Source: Lepas anatifera
Taxonomy: Eukaryota; Arthropoda; Thecostraca; Lepadidae
Length of the DNA stretch: 64,000 nt
Direction: 5' to 3'
NCBI GenBank assembly: GCA_034440635.1
Contig: JAOTON010000897.1
Coordinates: 4,918,437-4,982,436, forward strand
The stretch's first letter is position 1; every line of letters begins with the position of its first letter. This document shows, in pieces, positions 10,640 to 22,663 of this stretch. The position numbers and the translations under genes were made by a program. Below the pieces are notes generated by a model, which worked only from the letters and a program-made list of their open reading frames with translations, was not told the DNA's origin and did no database searches.

Positions 10640-11996
10640 CAGCCGCCCTCCCGATGGACAGACCGCGCAGAAATACGTCCTCGTCGCGTTTGATTTCGCG
10701 CACGCGTACGACGTAGTGGACCACCACCTGCTACGCGTTCGCCTGCTGGAGATGGGGCTGTCAAATTGCACGGTGGCCTGGATTTGGCAGTGACTCCGGG
10801 ACCGAAGAGTCCAGGTGGAACTAAATGGTGTGCTTTCCAGTGAGCGCATTTTCCGAACTGGCCTGCCGTAAGGAATTGTCTTATCGCCAGTTTTATTTTG
10901 TATGGGCGGCTCGGCTGGTAGACGCACTCTGCGCGGTTCCCGGATGCTCCCCTACATGTACGCCGATGATACGGCGGCTCTCTGCACGGGCAACAACATC
11001 CAAGTCGCCAAGGACCGGGCGCAATAAAGCTGCTGCTGGCACCCTCATGAAGTGGACCCGACAGCACAAAATGGTGGTATCAGGAGCCAAAATCCAAGTA
11101 CTGGTGATGTCCCAGTGGGCCAGAGACGCCGATCCCTTCAATTTTAAGGTCGACGGGGAGTCTGTCACTGCTGGAGACACCCTACAGCTACTTGGCGTCA
11201 CCATCGATCGGTTCCTCCATTTCGGTCCACACTGTAAGAGACTGTGGGAGAAGGTCCACCCCCGCATCTCCCACCTACGTCAACTGTCCGGCTGCAACTG
11301 GGGGCTGCACGAACAGCACCTCCGAACCGTCGCTACTGGCTACGTGAGAGGAGCGATGGAGTAAGCGGCCGCAGCGTGGCTCCACGCCACACCGCCATTT
11401 CATGTCGAGCTGCTGGAACGCAAAATGAGAGCGTCGGCGCGTATCATCACAGGATGCACCCACTCCACTCCCAGCCGAGTTAAGACTCCCCGCGTAGCGG
11501 CCAGAAGGAGGGTACTCGCGACCCGACTGCTGGTGAAATTCCATACCCTGCCGCCTGAAGACCCTCTGTGAAGACGTGCGGAGGCGACAGCGCCCTCTCG
11601 ACTCTCCTCGGTGACCGGGTGGCGGCAGGTGAGCAAAGACATGTGGGATCAAGCAGGCATCTCCCTCCCCATCGAGTCTTTCCTTCCTCGACGTCTTCCA
11701 CTGTGGGTATCAGGAGAGTGAGTCACATTTCAACTAGACGTGGGCCCACTGACATCAGGAGCGCCACCTGTCCGGAAGAAGCGAGTAGCTCTCCTCCACC
11801 TCGCTTCCCTGACTCAATGTGCCACATGGGTGTGGACCGACGGGTCAGTGCACGGAGGGGTCACGAGCGGGGAGCTGGGTCTTCATCGAGTCACCAGACA
11901 GAGCCCAGCATGAGCTCAGGTGACCAGCAGGCTCGCTCTGCTCGAGTTTTCAGGCTGAGATGGTAGCCATCCAAACTGCCTGTGTCTTCCTACTGG
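10640..11996 (+). pseudogene. Degenerate LINE: reverse transcriptase and RNase H remnants
   Basis: This is a relic of a non-LTR retrotransposon polyprotein, which copies element RNA into DNA at the target site. Reverse transcriptase motifs appear in order: FDFAHAYDVVDHHLL (about 10690-10735), GLP at the end of the fingers/palm (about 10862), and the catalytic YMYADDTAA (10953-10979). The thumb follows with LQLLGVTIDR and a KVHPRISHLRQLSG segment (about 11180-11290), then a connection domain. RNase H begins with TWVWTDGSVHGG (WTDGS at 11833-11847, the first catalytic Asp) and continues after a stop with AEMVAIQTAC (the Glu position). Stops after WIWQ (10791), at 11032, 11363 and elsewhere, plus frameshifts, kill it. 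The endonuclease and ORF1 are absent, so it is also 5'-truncated. RNase H points to an I-like group of LINEs; the exact clade is uncertain. It abuts another LINE relic on the opposite strand. Confidence 0.85.
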
Positions 11997-11997
11997 A

Positions 11998-12300
11998 CTA
12001 ATCAGTGCACACAGAAGATCCAGTCATCTTCAGCATGGCCTGCCAAGGTGACGACGCATTATAGAAATAAAATGGCTTCAATGTCTGCAGATAAGACAGC
12101 GAATCGGTAAAAATCGCAAACTTCCTCACCATCAGCTTAGACACCTGGTCCAAACAGAAAAAAATGGAGTACAGCTCTGAAGTAAAAATGGATCCTTCGT
12201 AAGGCAAACTAGAAAACTTCTCAACATCGTCACCAACAAATGCACGCCCTGTGCCATTGTCACTTTCTTTTGCAACCGTCTATATAGAAACATACATGGT
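11998..12300 (-). pseudogene. LINE RNase H fragment on the minus strand
   Basis: Read on the minus strand, YIDGCKRK near 12270 matches the YTDGS start of a LINE RNase H domain. A one-base frameshift leads to DNGTGRAF. Then SIFTSELYSIFFCLDQV supplies the Glu-containing helix and KFAIFTDSLSYLQTLK the second catalytic Asp region. This is a different copy, and probably a different family, from the plus-strand RNase H that ends at 11996. The two lie tail to tail. Nothing upstream on the minus strand shows reverse transcriptase, so this is a fragment. The frameshift and stop mean it is not functional. Confidence 0.75.
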
Positions 12301-12593
12301 TTTCGAACGGCTCCGCAAGCAAGTTCATAAAATACTGGCTCGTCGGTTCAGGAGGCAAATTTTTGCTTTGTTGGCGTAGGTTGTGTTCGTGTTAACTGTC
12401 GAGATGAGCTATGGTTCAATAACAGCTGCTTCATGTGGTTCGACGAGATTGCTGTCGATACCAGCCTGTGCCAGCCAGGCACAGACTCTCACTCCCTGGT
12501 GACGGGTTGCAAAACGCGAGCCACTGTCTATCTGACTGAGGTAGGCGTCGCCAAAAAAAATGTTTGGTATGTGGGGCGTGTTGGTGACTTATT
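12301..12593. other. No recognisable feature
   Basis: Mixed-composition sequence between the LINE relics and the TTAA MITE. Nothing identifiable. Confidence 0.35.
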
Positions 12594-13050
12594 TTAAAGG
12601 GAACGTGGCACCTTGGTAAAATCCTGGAATTTTGTGTAATTAGGCGTACTTTTAGCCGAAAATAATGAAACCACTCATGATTTCTCTGAAAAATATACAA
12701 CAAGCTCAATGCTTTTATTTTTAAAATACTCCTCTAGCAAAATGAATCAATATCTGCCTCTGGATGATGTCATGATCTGGCCACCACTACCATACTCTAA
12801 ACACTTCAAGGGCTTCGATTGGCTGATGCTCATCGTGATGTCAGCATATGTCGTCACACCAGCAGCTCACAACAATGACCACCTGGCGAGAGGTACATGA
12901 GAGGTACATTTCGGGTAGGTTTTAGTTTTTTTCTACGGAAAAATCGAGTTCCAAGACAAATGATATATAGAGCACCTGGTTTTCCGATTTGCTTTACAAC
13001 TTGGCTATCTCAGTTAAAATCACGTTCTAAAGGTGCCACATTCCTTTTAA
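12594..13050. mobile_element. TTAA-flanked MITE, copy 1
   Basis: Both ends read TTAA followed by AGGGAACGTGGCACC on the left and, inverted, AAGGAATGTGGCACC on the right, giving a terminal inverted repeat of about 16 bp with TTAA target duplication. The interior is about 0.45 kb with no transposase. The element at 22664-23113 is the same family in the opposite orientation, sharing for example the interior phrase ACCACTCATGATTTCTC. TTAA target sites are typical of piggyBac-group transposases, so mobilisation by one of these is the likely inference. Confidence 0.85.
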
Positions 13051-13094
13051 TGGCTTAATGCAAAGCGAGTAAAAGCGCATTTGTAGCGGTATTT

Positions 13095-13452
13095 CACTAA
13101 TTTCCACTAGCATGCTTATTATGGGTGAAGCTTGGAACGCTCCTGTTACTATTCTGATAGCGAGATGACGGACATATCGATAATCTTTTTCGCGGACTAA
13201 GGAGTGGCCTCATACGCAACCCCGGTCTGCGACCTGGGATAACCCCCCACCGGCGCAGGAGAGCCGCATGACAATGTGCTGAAATCAACCATATTTCATT
13301 CTCAATGTATCTCTTCATAAGCCTGTAGGTCAGTGCCATCATTCTTTTCTTTGAAATAAATAGTAAATATCCCGCAGTCAACCCCGGATTCGACCCGCGC
13401 ACCCCTCATCACGAGACAGGACCTCTAACCACTAGACCTATGCGCCACACTG
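13095..13452 (-). repeat. tRNA-derived SINE with a core shared by the composite repeat
   Basis: On the minus strand the head at 13452-13375 has box A TAGGTCTAGTGGTTAGAGG (13440-13422) and box B GGGTCGAATCC (13396-13386) at normal spacing, resembling a tRNA-Glu-type head. The body downstream contains ACATTGTCATGCGGCTCTCC then TGCGCCGG (about 13285-13245). This closely matches the GC-rich core of the large composite repeat (25636 and five other places) on its minus strand. It is not a tRNA gene because the acceptor stem does not close and the SINE body follows directly. Confidence 0.75.
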
Positions 13453-15300
13453 TACCGACTCCCACTAACCCTACACCTGTGACCCGTCAGGAGGTCACTG
13501 GCCGGTATCACGCAATCAAAACGATGCCGTGATCGTGGCGCCGGGTGTTGTGTTCGTACAGAAAAGGCATGGTATAAAGCTGCTTCTAGAAGACGAACCA
13601 AACATTAGATTCGCCTAGAATCACTTGTATCGGCGACCCAGGACCCTAAGCTAGCTTTATGCCAAATTGCATCCACTTCCATTCATTTTGAGGACTTGAA
13701 ACCATGGTGAGAAGCAAACATGTTCCGAGAAATTTAGCTCCTTGAAATACCCTTTCGGACGAATTACTCGAAAGCCGTTGGAGATAAGTGGGTAGTGTAA
13801 ATGAATTGAATGACTGCAATTAATTTTCCTATTCAGCCATGTCAATTCTGAGCTTGTGAATGGCATGTGCTCTGAACCGAAAAGCTGCAAATAAAAGGTT
13901 TTCTACTAAAATTATATTTATACATATAAGACAATGAATTTTATTATCACGATATCCATCTCCGAATATTATCAGGCGGAAGCAATGTTCTTTCATTATT
14001 TGAAATGAAAAGTCAAATTGGCGCATTAGATCGCGAGAGATTAAGATTTAAATGAAATGAGCAAAAATGTAGTCCTCCGGCAAAATGGCAAAAACTAGGT
14101 CAGAATTTTACGTTTTCCACTGGAAACTATGCCTAAGCACAAGAAAATTGACGTAGCTGCCTCCACGTGGCTGTCTTTAAACTAACTGAAGCGTGCCTTG
14201 TGACATTTCGAGCTTACAAGTCGGCTGTCAAATTTCAATATCTTTTTCCTTGTACTAGATATACTGCGTTTTGGCGTAATAAATATTGTCGGACCAGTTC
14301 GAACTTTTTCTTAGGTGGCCTTGTTGCTTATTCAAAAGGAGGCAAATTTTAAGTTCGTCGCTTAAGAAATAAAAATGATAAAAATGCAAAATTGAAAACA
14401 TTTGTTCCAAAATTTCTCAAAAACTATCTTGAATTTAAATTCGGGGCCTTAGTTTGGGCGTCTAGCGTAAAAGGGCAATCACCCTACACAATTGCAGAGC
14501 CCTGGTATCAACTGTCAGAACCGCCAAACGGCCAGAATAGAGCCTCTTGAGAAATCTCAATCCGCTTCGCTCCATGAATTTCGTCATGCGGCTCTGACAC
14601 AGCCGTACTCGATCTTCGGACGAATAAGTGATCTATACAGCATAAGAAGCTTATAACGTAGCGTATAACAATGAGCGTATAACGTGCGCATAACGTATAT
14701 ATAGGCGATAAGCGTATAACGTGTATAGCATGAGAAACATTTCTCTATCTGCACGGTATCTCATCCTCGTCAACACCTTCAGTATTTTCAGCGTATCGAA
14801 ACATTTGTTTGCGGAAATCCTTCAGGTGTGGCACATATGAAAGCTTATCGAGTGTGAGCCTGATAAATCTGGTTTCTGCTACAACGTCGCTCGGATTTCC
14901 GCGAATTTACAAAATCGGGTATTCAGTCTCAATGTCTATTATAAAAGTGCATGCACTATGTCTTTGAACTTTAAAATTTCAGTCCATTGCGTGTGATCCA
15001 TTGCTGCAATATGTCAAGGCCAAGCTGCAGCCGCCTCTGCGCAGCTGCTGTAGTAGACACTGTCACACATATTGTGAAGTCTTCAACGAAAAACACGTGA
15101 CGTATGTTTGCGGGAAGTGTCTGCAATATCATTGGTCATAACTGCAAACAAGGCTATGAATATCGCAGAATCCTGGGCTATGCTACTCTGTTGCTGATGC
15201 CAATCCGATACGACTGAGTTTACGCGAAATCTAAAATACCTATTTTTCGGAATATTAGAAATAAACCACCCCAAGTGGCCTGCACGCCGAGTCCAAAGAG
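13453..15300. other. No recognisable gene; AT-rich unique sequence
   Basis: About 13657-14100 resembles, at low similarity, the leader module of the composite repeat (GGTGAGAAGCAAAC, GAGATAAGTGGGTAG, ATTCAGCCATGTCAA), so it is probably an old degraded copy. Around 14640-14735 the decamer CGTATAACGT recurs several times in a small cluster. No gene is supported. Confidence 0.4.
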
Positions 15301-15423
15301 TTTCTGCAGAACGCCATTGGATAGCAAAGGCGCCCCCCAAGAGATGATGGCGCCCCCTGGGGAGGAAGGCGCCCCCTCCAGAAAATCTTGCACCACTTCT
15401 CGAAAATGGAATCCGCCGTCTCT

Positions 15424-18400
15424 GGTGTCAGATACTGAACACCCACCGTCAAGACTGGGACAATGGCAGCAGTGGAAGCTGCGGTGTCAGATACTGAACA
15501 CCTACCGTTCGGACTGGGACAGTGCCAGCAGTGGAAGCTGCAGTGTGTCAGGTACTGAGCACCTACCGTTCGGACTGGGACAGTGCCAGCAGTGGAAGCT
15601 GCAGAGTGTCAGGTACGGAACTCCTACCGTCCGGACTGGGACAGTGCCAGCAGTGGAAGCTGCAGTGTCAGATACTGAACACCTACCGTTCGGACTGGGA
15701 CAGTGCCAGCAGTGGAAGCTGCAGTGTGTCAGGTACTGAGCACCTACCGTTCGGACTGGGACAGTGCCAGCAGTGGAAGCTGCAGTGTCAGATACTGAAC
15801 ACCTACCGTTCGGACTGGGACAGTGCCAGCAGTGGAGGCTGCAGTGTGTCAGGTACTGAGCACCTACCGTTCGGACTGGGAAAATGTCAGCAGTGGAAGC
15901 TGCAGAGTGTCAGGTACTGAACACCTACCGTCAAGACTGGGACAGTGCCAGCAGTGGAAGCTGCAGTGTGTCAGGTACTGAGCACCTACCGTTCGGACTG
16001 GGAAAATGTCAGCAGTGGAAGCTGCAGAGTGTCAGGTACTGAACACCTACCGTCAAGACTGGGACAATGGCAGCAGTGGAAGCTGCGGTGTGTCAGGTAC
16101 TGAGCACCTACCGTTCGGACTGGGACAGTGCCAGCAGTGAAAGCTGCAGTGTGTCAGGTACTGAGCACCTACCGTTCGGACTGGGACAGTGCCAGCAGTG
16201 GAAGCTGCAGTGTGTCAGGTACTGAGCACCTACCGTTCGGACTGGGAAAATGTCAGCAGTGGAAGCTGCAGAGTGTCAGGTACGGAACACCTACCGTCAA
16301 TACTGGGACAATGGCAGCAGTGGAAGCTGCAGAGTGTCAGGTACTGAACACCTACCGTCAAGACTGGGACAGTGCCAGCAGTGGAAGCTGCAGTGTGTCA
16401 GGTACTGAGCACCTACCGTTCGGACTGGGAAAATGTCAGCAGTGGAAGCTGCAGAGTGTCAGGTACTGAACACCTACCGTCAAGACTGGGACAATGGCAG
16501 CAGTGGAAGCTGCGGTGTGTCAGGTACTGAGCACCTACCGTTCGGACTGGGACAATGCCAGCAGTGGAAGCTGCGGTGTCAGATACTGAACACCTACCGT
16601 TCGGACTGGGACAATGCCAGCAGTGGAAGCTGCAGAGTGTCAGGTACTGAACACCTACCGTCAAGACTGGGACAGTGCCAGCAGTGGAAGCTGCGGTGTC
16701 AGATACTGAACACCTACCGTTCGGACTGGGACAGTGCCAGCAGTGGAAGCTGCAGAGTGTCAGGTACGGAACACCTACCGTTCGGACTGGGACAGTGCCA
16801 GCAGTGGAAGCTGCGGTGTCAGATACTGAACACCTACCGTTCGGACTGGGACAGTGCCAGCAGTGGAAGCTGCGGTGTCAGATACTGAACACCTATCGTC
16901 CGGACTGGGACAATGCCAGCAGTGGAAGCTGCAGTGTGTCAGGTACTGAACACCTACCGTCAAGACTGGGACAGTGCCAGCAGTGGAAGCTGCGGTGTGT
17001 CAGGTACTGAACACCTACCGTCAAGACTGGGACAGTGCCAGCAGTGGAAGCTGCAGTGTGTCAGGTACTGAGCACCTACCGTTCGGACTGGGACAGTGCC
17101 AGCAGTGGAAGCTGCAGTGTGTCAGGTACTGAGCACCTACCGTTCGGACTGGGACAGTGCCAGCAGTGGAAGCTGCGGTGTGTCAGGTACTGAGCACCTA
17201 CCGTCCGGACTGGGACAGTGCCAGCAGTGGAAGCTGCAGTGTGTCAGGTACTGAGCACCTACCGTCCGGACTGGGACAGTGCCAGCAGTGGAAGCTGCGG
17301 TGTGTCAGGTACTGAGCACCTACCGTCCGGACTGGGACAGTGCCAGCAGTGGAAGCTGCAGTGTGTCAGGTACTGAGCACCTACCGTCCGGACTGGGACA
17401 GTGCCAGCAGTGGAAGCTGCAGTGTGTCAGGTACTGAGCACCTACCGTCCGGACTGGGACAGTGCCAGCAGTGGAAGCTGCAGTGTGTCAGGTACTGAGC
17501 ACCTACCGTCCGGACTGGGACAGTGCCAGCAGTGGAAGCTGCAGTGTGTCAGGTACTGAGCACCTACCGTTCGGACTGGGACAGTGCCAGCAGTGGAAGC
17601 TGCAGTGTGTCAGGTACTGAGCACCTACCGTCCGGACTGGGACAGTGCCAGCAGTGGAAGCTGCAGTGTGTCAGGTACTGAGCACCTACCGTTCGGACTG
17701 GGACAGTGCCAGCAGTGGAAGCTGCAGGTGTCAGGTACTGAGCACCTACCGTTCGGACTGGGACAGTGCCAGCAGTGGAAGCTGCAGTGTGTCAGATACT
17801 GAACACCTATCGTCCGGACTGGGACAATGCCAGCAGTGGAAGCTGCGGTGTGTCAGGTACTGAACACCTACCGTTCGGACTGGGACAGTGCCAGCAGTGG
17901 AAGCTGCAGTGTGTCAGGTACTGAGCACCTACCGTTCGGATTGGGACAGTGCCAGCAGTGGAAGCTGCAGTGTGTCAGGTACTGCACACCTACCGTCAAG
18001 ACTGGGACAGTGCCAGCAGTGGAAGCTGCGGTGTCAGATACTGAACACCTACCGTTCGGACTGGGACAGTGCCAGCAGTGAAAGCTGCAGTGTCAGGTAC
18101 TGAACACCTACCGTTCGGACTGGGACAGTGCCAGCAGTGGAAGCTGCAGTGTGTCAGGTACTGAGCACCTACCGTCCGGACTGGGACAGTGCCAGCAGTG
18201 GAAGCTGCAGTGTGTCAGGTACTGAGCACCTACCGTTCGGACTGGGACAATGGCAGCAGTGGAAGCTGCGGTGTCAGATACTGAACACCTACCGTTCGGA
18301 CTGGGACAGTGCCAGCAGTGGAAGCTGCAGTGTGTCAGGTACTGAGCACCTACCGTTCGGACTGGGACAGTGCCAGCAGTGGAAGCTGCAGTGTGTCAGG

Positions 18401-18629
18401 TACTGAGCACCTACCGTTCGGACTGGGAAAATGTCAGCAGTGGAAGCTGCAGAGTGTCAGGTACGGAACACCTACCGTCAATACTGGGACAATGGCAGCA
18501 GTGGAAGCTGCAGAGTGTCAGGTACTGAGCACCTACCGTTCGGACTGGGACAATGCCAGCAGTGGAAGCTGCGGTGTCAGATACTGAACACCTACCGTTC
18601 GGACTGGGACAGTGTCAGCAGTGGAAGCT
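15424..18629 (+). repeat. 61-bp satellite array, about 53 units
   Basis: The unit reads roughly GTGTCAGGTACTGAGCACC, TACCGTTCGGACTGGGACAG, TGCCAGCAGTGGAAGCTGCA. Most units are 61 bp, and a shorter variant with GTCAGATACTGAAC lacks two bases. Because 61 is not a multiple of three, a reading frame cycles through all three repeat frames and stays open for long stretches, producing Trp/Ser/Gln-rich open frames with no coding value. Variants with AAAATGTCAGC or CGTCAAGACTGG recur in blocks, indicating local block duplication. The left edge joins GGCGCC-type monomers and a fragment of the dispersed element of 6640-7010. Confidence 0.95.
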
Positions 18630-19876
18630 CACTCGCAGGAGCACTGACTTGCATGTTGTTTGTTGTCACTGGATGACATTTCTGGTTGTTGGCAGTATCT
18701 CACGGCAGCTCCCCGCGTGGGATTTATGTGCTACTCACCACCGGGAACAGCTACGAGCCTCTCTGGTCTTTAGCCAAGTGCGGCGCGCTAGCACCAGACG
18801 GCTGTTACCTGGGCAGGGGGGACTCATAACCTGGGACTGAGATGGGATGGCTGGCCGTAGCTCACAGCTGAGGCATCTGAGTGTGATACTCAGTGACCTG
18901 CCGTCCCGGCAGCTCTCAACTGAACTACACAGTCGCGCTTGGTTATAGGTGCTATGGCATTTCTCGAACGTCCGGGAAGGATGAAATTCGGTTGCGATGA
19001 CCCACTGTCTATGCCGAGAGTAAGTCGTTGTCACCCAGTTTGACAAAGTTGGGTGAATCCGCCGAACCGCGGGCGTCGCCATTCTGAGTGATATCCCTAA
19101 ATAGGCATGTCTTAGCGTAACAATTTGTGGTTGGTTTCATGACTGCCCGGGAAGAAAGTACCGCGGTGGCCGGCGACCCGGTGACTGGGCTGACTGCCTT
19201 CAAAATGGATGCACATACTGCAGCTCGATGGAGCTCAGTTCTCCCAACGGACGCCTGCCTTCTGTGTCGTATGAAAACTGCCGCCCCTGAGTGGGCTCGT
19301 AAGTCACCTGATTCGCCCACACTCGCCCTAATTGGGCAAGTAGGCCTTTTGGGAATCCCCCGAATAAGCTATCAAGCGACTGCTAAACATTTTTACCACC
19401 CTGCACGAAGTCACAAGTGGATGTGTCCAAAAGCCCGCCAAACTTCAAAGCTAATGTCCTATGAATCCAACTCGGCCTCAAGGCGCTCTCAGTCCCTCTA
19501 CCTCCATTATTTGATGCTAGAACGAAGCTGATGTGCGGGGTCTCTTGGGCCACCTGCAGTCGAGCCTGCTGCAGGGCCTGCCGTCCGGCAAGCACTTGCC
19601 GCCCCAGCCGATGGGTTTTTCATACTCTTCGCGAGAACTGTGCAAGCTGGAGAAATAGCGGGTCAGGTCAGGTCACCATCACGGATTTTTGAATATAACG
19701 AAATCAATTGTGTGTCCCCAATAGAAATGGACGATCTCCATGTGATTGTCGTTGTGAGATGACAATATATCACCCCTCGGAGGAGGGGCTAACACTCCCC
19801 CTCAATCAACTCCTGGGGGACCCCTAAGGTCAGCGCTCACCTGTGACCGGTATGAAAGGGGGGCCCACCGTATTGC
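18630..19876. other. Unannotated stretch with one weak tRNA-like trace
   Basis: On the minus strand near 18945-18920, TGTAGTTCAGTTGAGAGC resembles box A of a tRNA. A poor box-B-like AGGTTATGAGTCC lies near 18830, so an old SINE is possible. The open frame at 19127-19531 shows no recognisable domain. Nothing else is identifiable. Confidence 0.35.
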
Positions 19877-20909
19877 TTAACCCGCGCCCCACCGGGGGTC
19901 CGGCGCCACCTTCGCCCCACCGGGGGGGCCATCGATGGCCCCCCTCTAACTCCGAAAATATGGGCGTTAGCGCAAATCTGCAAAGTGCAATAGAAAGCTT
20001 GCGTGAATTCAGTAAGAAATTACTTCGCATGTTTTAGTGCTCAGGTCAATGGTTTGACCTCCAGAGGTCAAATTAGGTCAAGATCGGCTATTTTCACTCA
20101 AATATGCAATGATTGAGCAAACTGGGCATAACTCTTATGTCATTAGAGCTATTGAGGCCTGGTAAAGTACATTTGATAGCAAATTGCCAGTACTTTTTCC
20201 GCTATGTGGAACGTAAAGACCTCCCGCCAGTGGTTTGACCTCCAGAGGTCACCTCGTGACCTAATATGACCTGAGGTCACGAAAGGTCAGAAAGTGACCT
20301 TGCCGTATATCAAATGAAAGCCAGTGACAAGACAAACACGATGGTGTTTGTTTCACCGCTCTAGCTTAATTAGGTCAAAAGTTATTGCCAAAATACTGTT
20401 TTTGACCTCTGGTGACCTTGGATGACCTTGGAAAAGTCAAAGGGCAAATATGACCCCTGGGATCCGTGAAAGGGTGTCCAAAAACGTTGTTCTGAGCAGT
20501 CTGAGTATTTGCAATCATTTTTGTGGCTTTTATATCATGAAACAACTTTTCCCTATGCTTTTCCAATGGGAGAGGTCGCCTCGTGACCTGACCTCAGGGC
20601 ACGAAATCGAAAAATCCCGGATATACACCTTTTAGACCCTGGAGGGGTTATGAAGTGTAGGAAGTTTCAAACCGATCGACTTAGAAATGTAGCTCTTACA
20701 GAGCTCTAAAGTGAAGTGAGGTGACCTTGGTTGACCTCGTCTGGTGACCTGACCTTGGGTGACCCGGGGTAAAAAATTTCAGGGATGATGGGAAAATGAT
20801 GCAGTGAGAGGTAGAGCCCTCAACCGCGGTGCTGCGCCGCGTCGTTTTTCTGCTATCCCGGAAAAACCTTAGGGGGTCATCGATGGCCCCCCGGTGGGGC
20901 GAGGGTTAA
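19877..20909. mobile_element. TTAA-flanked piggyBac-like non-autonomous element, AGGTCA-rich
   Basis: TTAACCCGCGCCCCACCGGG on the left matches the inverted TTAACCCTCGCCCCACCGGG on the right, so TTAA is duplicated and the inverted repeats begin with CCC, as in piggyBac-group transposons. The left end has an extra copy of CGCCCCACCGGGGG 28 bp further in. The 1.0-kb interior has no transposase and holds about twenty AGGTCA/TGACCT words. A subterminal block near 20820-20860 (GGTGCTGCGCCGC, then TTTTTCTGCTATCCCGGAAA) is shared with the elements ending at 24095, 44151 and 52984. Confidence 0.85.
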
Positions 20910-21020
20910 GGTCGACCCAGGGAGGGGTCCATGGACACCAGGGACTCCCCTTGGCTGCGCCACTGTGTCCCGTTTTGCCGTGCTGTCGCACTGTAAAGGT
21001 CCCGTTACCAGCCCGCCTCC

Positions 21021-21284
21021 ACTCCTGTTGGAGTGGAGGCTGGCTGGTCCGCTGTCGGAGTAGAGGCTGGCTGGCCTGCTGTTGGCGTGGAGGCTCGCTG
21101 ACCTGCTGTTGGTAGAGGCTGGCTGGCCTGCTGTTGGCGTGAGGCTCGCTGACCTGCTGTCGGGTAGAGGCTGGCTGGCCTGCTGTTGGCGTGGAGGCTC
21201 GCTGACCTGCTGTTGGAGTAGAGGCTAGCTGGCCTGCTGTTGGAGTGGAGGCTCGCTGACCTGCTGTTGGAGTGGAGGCTGGCT
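21021..21284 (+). repeat. 27-bp minisatellite, about 10 copies in a 54-bp dimer pattern
   Basis: Units alternate between GGAGTAGAGGCTGGCTGGCC and GGCGTGGAGGCTCGCTGACC, each followed by TGCTGTT, so a 54-bp dimer is repeated. The period is a multiple of three, and open frames through it (both strands) are simple Ser/Ala-rich or Trp/Cys-rich peptides without independent support. Confidence 0.9.
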
Positions 21285-22663
21285 GGTCTGAATGTAGATT
21301 TTGCCGGTAGGCCGCACATTTGCTGATTGGAGCTGGTGTCTCGGTGCTGCCGCCGTGCCGCCGACGTGCTGCCGCCGCTTGCTCGGCTTCAGTGGTCCCG
21401 CCCTCGTCTCACTAGAACCAATCTGCCTTCGATTTGTTCATAAGCGTCGCTACCGACAAAAAGTGGGAGGGAGGTGGTAGCGAATCTTCGACCTCCTGGT
21501 AACCAAAAACTTAGCTCTCTGGAAACAAAAACTCGTCGGACTTCGGTTTCTTTTTACCCTCGCCACTTACTGGTAACGATGTTTTCCTACGTCTTTCCAA
21601 TTTGGCCGAAATCGAGAATTTTACCAATGGAAAGAGGGACCCAGGGCTCCAGACCCCGCATTTTCGGCGCGCAAAGATTTGCTATTCCGTGCTGTCACAT
21701 GTTCCAGGGAGGGTGGGGGAGGACTTTTACTGGCTGTTCTAGAAAGCACTGGTGCCGATTTCTTTCGTCGGAAGAGCAGCACGAACACAAATTCGAAGTG
21801 CCGCGATCTCTCTGTTATTGTGTCCGGCTTATGTTGTTTTCGTCCACCGTCTTCTGCAATGCTGCACACTGCGGCAGAAGAGGCCAGCTCGTGCTGTTGC
21901 GAACCGTGCCGACAGCCTGGTGTCCGGTGCTCCGAGCAACGATGCCGTGGTAGGATTTTGAGCCGCCGTGACGTGGACGCTGCCTGTCCATACATAACAC
22001 TTGTGGTGCGTTTGTTTTCGTCTCCAGCCGGCAGCTGGAGCTCCCCAGGGATCAGTAATCTCTCACAGGGATCAGTAAAGTCTCTGCCCGACAATCCAAT
22101 CTCTCACAAACGCCTCGCGCTGACCTTTCCGTAGCCATAACTCGGGAATCGGCCTAGTTTTTTGTGAGGTCGCTATAGCACGCTTGGCATTTTTGTTGCC
22201 GAAACTTCCTTCCCGACCTCTCTCAAAAAGTGCGTCCGAAATCCCCACAACGGTTTTAAGGTTATTTGTTCTGACGTCAGGGAGTCGTCGGAGGAAAACT
22301 TAGGTACCCAGAATGAAATTGAATCTGGAGACGCCCGGCAGCTGTAGGTGCTGTTATTAGTGTCTTTGGTCTCGTCAGCGCGTGGTCTGAAGCCTCTCGG
22401 CTGTTTTTCCACGGACATTCCATCCCCTACCTCCAAGGGCATTCAAAAGCCCACCTCTAGAACCCACTTAATGTTGCTTGCGTTAGCCTCCGCAATATTT
22501 CTGAAAGCACTGCCAGTTTTGCAGACGATGCAATGATTACCGATACCGTGGGATTGAAACTTCTATTTGTTCTGCCCACAGTTTTTTTGTAAAGGAAGTT
22601 GAGGGCATATTCAATTATAATCGTAAATGAATTAAATCTATTAAATCATGTATATGAAATGCC
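21285..22663. other. No recognisable feature
   Basis: Overlapping open frames exist on both strands at 21474-22134 but none shows a domain, and their sequences look like chance translation. No repeat is shared with the rest of the window. Confidence 0.35.

Noticed and set aside
13375..13452. A tRNA gene on the minus strand
   Set aside because: Boxes A and B are good, but the acceptor stem does not close and a SINE body follows. No terminator T-run lies at the expected position.
15275..18840. Many long open frames on both strands over the 61-bp array
   Set aside because: They follow from a stop-poor unit whose period is one more than a multiple of three. The same peptide phrases recur in all frames, and none has a domain or splice context.
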